DNA of 10,937 nucleotides, taken from Roseiarcus sp035500275. GTDB lineage: Bacteria; Pseudomonadota; Alphaproteobacteria; Rhizobiales; Beijerinckiaceae. The stretch is from NCBI GenBank assembly GCA_035500275.1, contig DATJXI010000141.1, positions 1-10,937 of the forward strand, in the 5' to 3' direction. Within the stretch, counting starts at the first letter, position 1, and the number at the start of each line of letters is the position of its first letter. A program made the translations under genes and the position numbers. The notes under the pieces were generated by a model. It saw only the letters and a list, made by a program, of their open reading frames with translations, was not told the origin of the DNA and searched no databases. Positions 6,797-10,937 of this stretch are shown piece by piece.

Positions 6797-7996
6797 ATGC
6801 TCACACGACGCACGTTCCTGCAGTCAAGCGCCGCCGCCGTCTTGGCCACGAGCGCGAGCCGCGCCTGCGCCGACACGCCCGGCGTCACGGATGCAGAAAT
6901 CAAGATCGGCCAGACCATGCCCTACAGCGGCCCAGCCTCGGCCTATGGCGTGATCGGTCGCGCCGAGACCGCCTATTTCAAGATGATCAACGAGCAGGGC
7001 GGCGTGAATGGCCGCAAGATCAATCTCATCAGCCTCGACGACGGTTATAGCCCGCCGAAGACGGTCGAGCAGGCGCGCCGCTTGGTCGAGCAGGAGCAGG
7101 TCGCCTTCCTGTTCAACACGCTCGGCACGCCCTCCAACGCGGCGATCCGGCCATATTGCAACGACAACAAGATCCCGCAGCTCTTCGTCGCCACCGGCGC
7201 GGCGATGTTCTCCGACCCCAAGCATTTCCCCTGGACGATGGGCTGGCAGCCCAACTACCAGACCGAGGCCAAGATCTTCGCCCAGCACATCCTGAGTACG
7301 AAGCCAGACGCCAAGATCGCGGCGCTCTATCAGAACGACGCCTTCGGCAAGGACTACCTGATCGGGTTGAAAGAGGGCCTCGGCGATCATGCCGGGATGA
7401 TCATCAAGGAGGCCACGTACGAGACGTCCGAGCCGACGGTCGACTCGCAGGTGGTCACGCTGCAAGCCTCAGGCGCCGACGTCTTCCTCATCGCCGCCAC
7501 GCCGAAATTCGCCGCGCAGGCGATCCGCAAGGCGTTCGACATCGGCTGGACGCCGGAGCGCTACATGACCGACGTGTCGCAATCGATCGCCTCCGTCATG
7601 AAGCCGGCGGGACCGGAGAAGTCGAAGGGCGTCATCACCGCCGTCTACGGCAAGGACCCGACCGACGCCCGCTGGAAGAACGATCCCGGCTACAAGGAAT
7701 ATGCCGCGTTCGTCGCCAAATACATGTCGGCGAAAGACCTCATCGACGCCAACGTCGTCTACGGTTTTGGCCTCGGAGCGACGATGGTCCAGGTGCTGAA
7801 GCAATGCGGCAATGACTTGTCGCGCGAGAACGTTATGCGACAGGCGGCGAACCTCAAGGACCTCGAACTGCCAATGCTCTTGCCGGGCATCAAGATCAAC
7901 ACCTCGCCGGAGGACTACAGCCCGATCCGCCAGGAGGCGCTCGCTTCGTTCAACGGCGCAAGCTGGGAGCAGTTCGGCGAATTGTACATGGGCTGA
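6797..7996 (+). CDS. Branched-chain amino acid-type ABC transporter substrate-binding protein LivK-like
   Basis: Periplasmic binding protein of the type I (Peripla_BP_6/LivJ-like) fold, 399 residues, which delivers substrate to LivHM. The N-terminus LTRRTFLQSS is a Tat-type twin-arginine motif (Arg4, Arg5), followed by a weakly hydrophobic Ala-rich stretch and a likely cleavage site ACA-D after residue 25. The mature chain opens VTDAEIKIGQTMPYSGPASA and carries the lobe motifs DDGYSPPKTVEQ, GTPSNAAIRPY, LYQNDAFGKDYL, and the conserved end LPMLLPGIKINTSPEDYSPI. The AAAGGAGGA site seven bases before ATG is the strongest in the operon, fitting a need for excess binding protein. This clade in Rhizobiales includes importers for substrates other than leucine, so the ligand is open. 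It is followed by a hairpin (8008-8040). Confidence 0.92.
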   Translation: MLTRRTFLQSSAAAVLATSASRACADTPGVTDAEIKIGQTMPYSGPASAYGVIGRAETAYFKMINEQGGVNGRKINLISLDDGYSPPKTVEQARRLVEQEQVAFLFNTLGTPSNAAIRPYCNDNKIPQLFVATGAAMFSDPKHFPWTMGWQPNYQTEAKIFAQHILSTKPDAKIAALYQNDAFGKDYLIGLKEGLGDHAGMIIKEATYETSEPTVDSQVVTLQASGADVFLIAATPKFAAQAIRKAFDIGWTPERYMTDVSQSIASVMKPAGPEKSKGVITAVYGKDPTDARWKNDPGYKEYAAFVAKYMSAKDLIDANVVYGFGLGATMVQVLKQCGNDLSRENVMRQAANLKDLELPMLLPGIKINTSPEDYSPIRQEALASFNGASWEQFGELYMG

Positions 7997-8007
7997 ACGG
8001 CGGTCAA

Positions 8008-8040
8008 TGGGAGGCCGGGCAATTTCTGCCCGGCCTCCCA
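8008..8040. terminator. Strong hairpin after livK, between convergent genes
   Basis: A perfect 14-pair stem with loop ATTTC: TGGGAGGCCGGGCA (8008-8021) pairs with TGCCCGGCCTCCCA (8027-8040). It starts 12 bases after the livK stop and ends 13 bases from the stop of the reverse-strand toxin remnant. The bases after it on the forward strand are AAAGAAG, so there is no U-run; on the reverse strand ATTGACC follows. It probably marks the 3' end of the liv mRNA, either as a U-poor terminator or as an exonuclease barrier, and could act in both directions. Confidence 0.65.
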
Positions 8041-8052
8041 AAAGAAGCGGCT

Positions 8053-8295
8053 TCACCAGATCCGAGTGACGACGCCGTCGAACGCGGCGTCGGCCGAAAC
8101 GATTGGCATCTTTCGCCGCAACGCGGACGCAGCCAGAAAGCGGTCAAACGGGTCGCGACGCGGCCACGCCATCTCTCCCGCCATCAAGCAGTCCGCAGGG
8201 TCGAGTGCAACGGCAGTCGCATTCTGGCTGTCGAGGATGTCCCGCAATCGGTGGAGCTGCGACTGCATCTCGGGCCATTTGCCAAGGCGAACTTT
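8053..8295 (-). pseudogene. VapC-type PIN-domain toxin, 5'-truncated remnant
   Basis: The reading frame after an in-frame TAG encodes 80 residues that match the second half of a VapC-like PIN ribonuclease. KVRLGKWPEM (1-10) corresponds to the mid-domain segment that normally follows WEIAI. RRDPFDRFLAASAL (46-59) and MPIVSADAAFDG (63-74) then hold acidic residues Asp48, Asp51 and Asp69, and the chain ends VVTRIW. Such toxins are usually about 130 residues. The first 45-50 residues are missing, including the LLDTH aspartate and the WEIA glutamate needed for metal binding, so nuclease activity is not expected. An internal ATG at 8268 could give a 71-residue product, but it would start inside the fold. 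The upstream sequence is an antitoxin fragment joined by deletion. Confidence 0.75.
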
Positions 8296-8384
8296 CTATC
8301 GCCTTTGGCGATTATGACCTCCTCGCCAGAGAGCGCCGCGTCGATCAGCCGCGAGAGCTGCGTCTTGGCGGCCGAGGCTCCCTG
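8292..8384 (-). pseudogene. Phd/prevent-host-death-type antitoxin remnant
   Basis: In the frame just after TGA at 8385-8387 the sequence encodes QGASAAKTQLSRLIDAALSG, then EEVIIAKGDRK. This is the N-terminal DNA-binding region typical of Phd/YefM-like antitoxins (EAKTHLSRLI...GEEVVIAK...G-P). There is no ATG, GTG or TTG in this frame before the toxin junction and an in-frame stop precedes it, so the initial residues are lost and it cannot be translated as it stands. The C-terminal toxin-wrapping part is also missing; the frame runs directly into the toxin remnant. The adenylate cyclase stop codon (8399-8401) lies 11 bases upstream of the TGA. Confidence 0.65.
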
Positions 8385-8398
8385 TCAAGCGATCAGGC

Positions 8399-9487
8399 TC
8401 AATCCTCCGGCAACGCGAAGACCTCGCACGGGGACCCGATTCCGCGCAGCGCATGGGTCCCAAGCCGGATGAACTGCGCTTCCGTCTCGGCAGCGAGCGC
8501 GCCTGAGACGAGCACCGTCTGTTTGAGCGGCCGGCAGAGCCCCTCGAGCCGGCTCACCAGATTGACCGCGGGCCCAATCGCGGTGAAATCCAGGCGATCG
8601 GCGGCGCCGATATTGCCCCACAGCATCTCGCCGACATGCAGGGCGGCCCCGAAGGGCAAAGGCGGCAGCCCTTGCCGGCTCCTCTCTTTGTCGAGATGCG
8701 CCATGCCGACGCGGGCGGCGGAGGCGGCGCGCAGGGCGGCGTCGCACGCATCGCGGCGCGCGTCTCCGACCGGGAAGATCGCCAGCGCCCCGTCGCCGAT
8801 GAATTTCAGCACTTCGCCGCCGAAGGCGTGAACCGCCCCGGCGATCCGGTCAAACCAAGCGCCGAGAGCCGAGATGACCTCGGCGGGCGGATGGCTTTCC
8901 GAAAGCTCGGTGAAGCCGCGCAGATCGGCGTAGAGCAGCGCCGCCTCAATGGTCTCGCCGACGTCGCGCCGCAAAGGTCCGGCCAGGACGCGCGCCGCGC
9001 TGCGCTTTCCGAGATAGGCTTCGAGCGCCGCCGTCAGAGTCGCCCGCGCGGCGAGCGCCGCGAGCGGCGCCGCCGCGAAACGCGCGGCCTCGCGGAGCGC
9101 GTTGGTCTCGTCGGGGGTGAACGGGCGCGGGCCGATCCAGCTCAAGAGCGGCCCGCCCGGCCGAAGGCCGACCATGTCCTCGTGCACGAGCCCGGCTGCG
9201 ATTCCGGCGAGCCAGCGCCGCCCCCCGCCGTCGGACGGGCTCGCCTCAAGGGCGGCAGGCTCGCTGGGGGCGAAGCCCAACGCCTCGATGACTGCGCCAC
9301 TCTCGGCGCGCCAAAGCCAGGTGCGCCGGGCGATGAGCGGATGCGGGACGGCGAGCGTCAGGGCGCCCCCCGCGAGCGGCAGGCCTTCGTGGATGAGACG
9401 CTCGCCGAGCTCGGCCAGGAGCCGGTCGGCGCCGGGCGTTTCGCTGGCGACGTCGACGAGCCAGGAGAGCGTGGGGGAGAGGCGCAT
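8399..9487 (-). CDS. Class III adenylate/guanylate cyclase domain protein
   Basis: A soluble 362-residue protein without membrane segments. The C-terminal half (about 180-360) is a class III nucleotide cyclase catalytic domain producing cAMP from ATP. Metal-binding aspartates are Asp188 in LLYADLRGFTELSE and Asp232 in KFIGDG. Adenine-selecting residues are Lys228 and Thr302 in DFTAIGPAVN. Transition-state residues are Asn309 and Arg313. The Lys/Thr pair argues for adenylate rather than guanylate cyclase. Residues 1-150 form an unassigned module rich in Ala and Leu with WLWR and LLSWIGPRPFTPDE segments, perhaps a GAF-like or helical sensor. The segment at about 150-178 (TLTAALEAYLGKRSAARVLAG) is the usual linker helix. 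ATG 9487 is the first start after an in-frame stop. The chain ends normally with EVFALPED. It diverges from the SRPBCC gene. Confidence 0.9.
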   Translation of the reverse strand: MRLSPTLSWLVDVASETPGADRLLAELGERLIHEGLPLAGGALTLAVPHPLIARRTWLWRAESGAVIEALGFAPSEPAALEASPSDGGGRRWLAGIAAGLVHEDMVGLRPGGPLLSWIGPRPFTPDETNALREAARFAAAPLAALAARATLTAALEAYLGKRSAARVLAGPLRRDVGETIEAALLYADLRGFTELSESHPPAEVISALGAWFDRIAGAVHAFGGEVLKFIGDGALAIFPVGDARRDACDAALRAASAARVGMAHLDKERSRQGLPPLPFGAALHVGEMLWGNIGAADRLDFTAIGPAVNLVSRLEGLCRPLKQTVLVSGALAAETEAQFIRLGTHALRGIGSPCEVFALPED

Positions 9488-9589
9488 GGGCCGCGATCAT
9501 GGGGCGGACCCCTCGCGCTTGTCACGAGGCCGCCTTAAGTACTGGCCTCAACCGATCTCATCCCCGCATATCGCTCAAGGAGGCGTCGA

Positions 9590-10042
9590 ATGGATGAAGC
9601 GCTCGTGGTCCGACGGGAGACCCATATCGCGGCCCCGCCCGCCACCGTGTTTGCTTTCCTCACCGATCCGGCGAAGATTTTGAGCTGGATGGGCTCCGAG
9701 GCGACGACCGAGCCGCATCCCGGCGGGATCTATCTGGTCAAAGGCGTGGGCGGCGGCCGCGCGGCGCGCGGGCAGTTCCGCGAGGTCGTGCCCGTCCACC
9801 GCCTCGCCTACAGCTTCGGCTGGGAGGGGAGCGAAGACGTGCCGCCGGGCTCGGGCCTGATCGAGATCGATCTCCTCGAGCGGGACGGCGGCACTTTGCT
9901 GCGCATGACCCATAGCGGGTTGCCGAACGCAGAGCAGCGGGCGAGGCACGGGGAAGGCTGGGCGCATTATCTCGATCGGCTGGCCGTTGCCGCCGCGGGC
10001 GGAAATCCGGGCCCCGACATCGGGCCGACCCGACAAGCGTGA
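9590..10042 (+). CDS. SRPBCC / AHSA1-like domain protein
   Basis: A 150-residue cytosolic protein of the START-like SRPBCC superfamily, AHSA1-like (COG3832 type). The opening RRETHIAAPPATVFAFLTDP (about 9-28) is the classic first strand and helix. It is followed by WMGSEATTEPHPGGIYLV, REVVPVHRLAYSFGWEG, and LLERDGGTLLRMTHSGLP before the final GEGWAHYLDRLA helix that closes the hydrophobic cavity. These proteins bind small hydrophobic ligands. Many in bacteria are encoded beside ArsR regulators, but none is seen here. AAGGAGG lies seven bases before the ATG. The gene diverges from the cyclase across about 100 bases, with no clear promoter boxes recognised. A GTG overlapping the stop opens a doubtful downstream frame. 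Confidence 0.88.
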   Translation: MDEALVVRRETHIAAPPATVFAFLTDPAKILSWMGSEATTEPHPGGIYLVKGVGGGRAARGQFREVVPVHRLAYSFGWEGSEDVPPGSGLIEIDLLERDGGTLLRMTHSGLPNAEQRARHGEGWAHYLDRLAVAAAGGNPGPDIGPTRQA

Positions 10043-10158
10043 GCGCATCTGAGCCGAGGAGCTCACTCCCTCCAGCCCCCGGGCGAGAGGGGACCATTGC
10101 CCTCGGCCTGCCGGATCTCTCGCGGAGCCTCATCGAGAGCGCGCGCCGCCGCAGAAGG

Positions 10159-10187
10159 AGGCGCCGGCGCAGAAAGTCGCCTTTTTT
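10159..10187 (+). terminator. Possible weak terminator downstream of the SRPBCC gene
   Basis: AGGCG (10159-10163) can pair with CGCCT (10178-10182), extendable leftward through G-U pairs, with six T at 10182-10187 at the stem base. The stem is short and the loop of 14 bases long, and the position is 117 bases after the SRPBCC stop. The T-run is the only one of this length near the gene. Low certainty. Confidence 0.25.
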
Positions 10188-10224
10188 CGCATTTCTGGAG
10201 GCGGAAAAGATGCGAGAAAAGGCG
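10178..10224. repeat. Inverted repeat, 14 of 15 matching
   Basis: CGCCTTTTTTCGCAT (10178-10192) and ATGCGAGAAAAGGCG (10210-10224) are complementary at 14 of 15 positions, with a 17-base spacer. The stem could form in RNA of either strand. The right arm lies within the direct-repeat unit, so part of the symmetry comes from the repetitive GCGAAAA-like wording of this island. Confidence 0.6.
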
Positions 10225-10314
10225 GAAAAGATGCGAAAAAATGCGAAAAAAAGCGGAAAATGTGCGCCGGTTTTCAGCATTTTCAATGGGTTACGCCGAA
10301 TCCCGCCGAAAAAA
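10182..10314. other. Phased A/T-tract island, predicted curved DNA
   Basis: Six A-tracts of 4-7 bases are centred near 10206.5, 10218.5, 10227.5, 10238.5, 10249 and 10258.5, a mean spacing of 10.4 bases, which matches the DNA helical repeat. Flanking T-tracts (10182-10187, 10271-10274, 10280-10283) and an A-tract (10309-10314) lie at roughly whole-turn distances. Phased A-tracts of this kind are known to bend DNA. Whether it serves a protein site, a promoter or nothing is not shown. Confidence 0.55.
10200..10260. repeat. Direct repeats of GGCGGAAAAGATGCGA and shorter variants
   Basis: The 16-base unit GGCGGAAAAGATGCGA occurs at 10200-10215 and again, identically, at 10221-10236 (period 21). 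It is followed by 10-base variants ATGCGAAAAA at 10231 and 10241, and AAGCGGAAAA at 10251. It looks like local tandem duplication with drift. It contrasts strongly with the GC-rich surroundings. Confidence 0.75.
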
Positions 10315-10519
10315 TCAAACCGTCACTGCGACCCCGTTCGTCGGCCCGGAGAGCGTCGCCGAGCAGCGCCTGCGGGAAGCCGCGTCGGCGCGGGTGGCGT
10401 GGCCGGTTTTGGGCGCGAACGGCGGGGCCGGCGGCGTCATTGTCATTGGGTGATCCCGATCCGTCATTCCGAAAAACGAGATTGTATCAATAATTTCTGA
10501 AATAGGCAAGACAATGTTC

Positions 10520-10547
10520 GCCCGGCTAGGGCGCCCCTGGGCCGGGC
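10520..10547 (-). terminator. Hairpin after the TPR gene
   Basis: GCCCGGC (10520-10526) pairs with GCCGGGC (10541-10547), and inside it AGGG (10528-10531) can pair with CCCT (10535-10538). The imperfect GC-rich hairpin starts 4 bases after the stop of the reverse-strand TPR gene. No U-run follows on that strand (GAACATTGTC), so it is better seen as a 3'-end stem than a classical intrinsic terminator. Confidence 0.45.
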
Positions 10548-10551
10548 TGAA

Positions 10552-10937
10552 TCAACCGCGGGAAGCGCCGCCGGAGATGCGCTCATAGGCTTGCTCGGCG
10601 TCGGCGAGTTCCTCGCGCCGCCGGCCATACCCGCATTCGTCGATGAGCTTGCGCGCTTTGTCGAGGTCGTCGCGCGGCGAACCCCACTCCGAGGGGTACT
10701 GTTTGGGCCGGTTGGCCATGAGCCCGAACAGGCGGGTGCGATGGAGATGAATGTCGGCGAGGTGGAGTCGCATGGGTCCGCGCTCAGCGATTTCGTAAGC
10801 CTCGTCGAGGTCCTCGCGCGCGCCGTCGAAGTCGCCGGTCGTCGCGCGGTAGAGGGCTCGGGTGAGGAGGCCGCGAGGAAGGTGGTGTTGCGTTCCGGCG
10901 CGGCGCAAGAAGTCCAGGGCTTCTTTCACATGTTCGC
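10552..10937 (-). CDS. TPR-repeat protein, C-terminal part (5' end outside window)
   Basis: The frame is open to the window edge and reads Glu-His before VKEALDFLRRAGTQ, so the gene continues to the right and only its last 128 residues are seen. The segment LPRGLLTRALYRATTGDFDG plus AREDLDEAYEIAERG is a tetratricopeptide-like helix pair. A second pair follows with MRLHLADIHLHRTRLFGLM and, after an insert NRPKQYPSEWGSP, RDDLDKARKLIDECGYGRRR. The pattern RGLLTRA..Y...GD..GAR.DLDEA.EIAERG.MRLH.AD.HL is familiar from the C-terminal TPR arrays of bacterial STAND NTPases and TPR-bearing signalling proteins, but the effector and NTPase parts are out of view. A GTG at 10929 could be read as a start but lies inside the repeat pattern, so it is not chosen. 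Confidence 0.75.
   Translation of the reverse strand, partial: EHVKEALDFLRRAGTQHHLPRGLLTRALYRATTGDFDGAREDLDEAYEIAERGPMRLHLADIHLHRTRLFGLMANRPKQYPSEWGSPRDDLDKARKLIDECGYGRRREELADAEQAYERISGGASRG

Larger units (their letters stand above)
10043..10551. other. 509-base intergenic region with no convincing gene
   Basis: This lies between the convergent SRPBCC and TPR genes. Open frames exist on both strands but none looks coding. They are Arg-rich, use AGA/AGG and AAA codons unlike the neighbours, lack good ribosome sites and match no family I know. The region holds a possible weak terminator, an A/T-tract island with direct and inverted repeats (10178-10314), a GC-rich middle (about 10330-10445), an AT-rich patch (about 10470-10515), and a strong hairpin before the TPR gene stop. 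No tRNA or known riboswitch pattern was recognised. Confidence 0.6.

Noticed and set aside
6765..6953. ATG with upstream GGAGAGG in the livM-livK gap as a leader peptide
   Set aside because: The frame runs out of phase through livK with Arg/Pro-rich nonsense and shows no leader-like codon pattern; the ATG forms the loop of the hairpin.
8361..8394. TTGACA box on the reverse strand near 8385-8390 as a promoter for the toxin-antitoxin remnant
   Set aside because: A consensus -35 is present, but no -10-like hexamer lies 15-19 bases further on; the downstream sequence is GC-rich.
8636..9538. 300-codon forward frame across the adenylate cyclase
   Set aside because: Antisense to a cyclase with all catalytic motifs; composition is non-protein-like.
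9488..9589. TTGTCA in the cyclase-SRPBCC gap as a -35 box
   Set aside because: No acceptable -10 at the right spacing; left unannotated.
10315..10509. 64-codon reverse-strand small gene in the intergenic region
   Set aside because: No ribosome site of note, Pro/Ala/Arg-rich sequence and no recognised family; not enough to call a gene.
10043..10551. CRISPR array or tRNA in the repeat-bearing gap
   Set aside because: Repeat units are too short and irregularly spaced for CRISPR, spacers are not unique, and no cloverleaf with a TTCGA-type arm was found.

Overview
The window is 10.9 kb of GC-rich, densely coding DNA. Codon choice, short Shine-Dalgarno sites, GTG and TTG starts, and the protein families suggest an alphaproteobacterium, probably of the Hyphomicrobiales (Rhizobiales). 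This is inferred from style and family resemblance, not from a marker gene. Both ends cut through genes.

Left part (1-3227): a ribose-type ABC transporter permease runs in from the left edge. It meets, tail to tail, a reverse-strand gene of the 2-keto-4-pentenoate hydratase (MhpD/FAH-like) family. Divergent from the hydratase are an alpha/beta-hydrolase with a complete Ser-Asp-His triad and a small four-helix membrane protein of the DUF4149/TMEM205-like type.

Centre (3323-7996): a complete five-gene branched-chain amino acid-type (HAAT) ABC transporter in the order livG-livF-livH-livM-livK. Spacings are tight: a 4-base GTGA overlap, then 13 and 3 bases. A 60-base gap holding a small hairpin precedes the Tat-type substrate-binding protein. 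The hydratase and hydrolase next door are types found in aromatic meta-cleavage and ring-fission catabolism. The imported substrate may therefore be an aromatic or related organic acid rather than leucine or valine (inference). A perfect hairpin follows livK.

Right part (8053-10937): between livK and a cytosolic class III adenylate cyclase lies the wreck of a Phd/VapC-type toxin-antitoxin locus. An internal deletion has joined the middle of the antitoxin to the middle of the PIN-domain toxin. The cyclase retains its metal-binding, adenine-selecting and transition-state residues and is divergent from an AHSA1-like SRPBCC protein. A 509-base stretch with no convincing gene follows. It holds A/T-rich direct and inverted repeats and six A-tracts spaced about 10.4 bases apart, the signature of intrinsically curved DNA. 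The right edge carries, on the reverse strand, the C-terminal TPR part of a larger protein, possibly a STAND-type signalling NTPase.

I see no complete novel defence or mobile system. The most distinctive signals are the collapsed toxin-antitoxin locus and the phased A-tract island.
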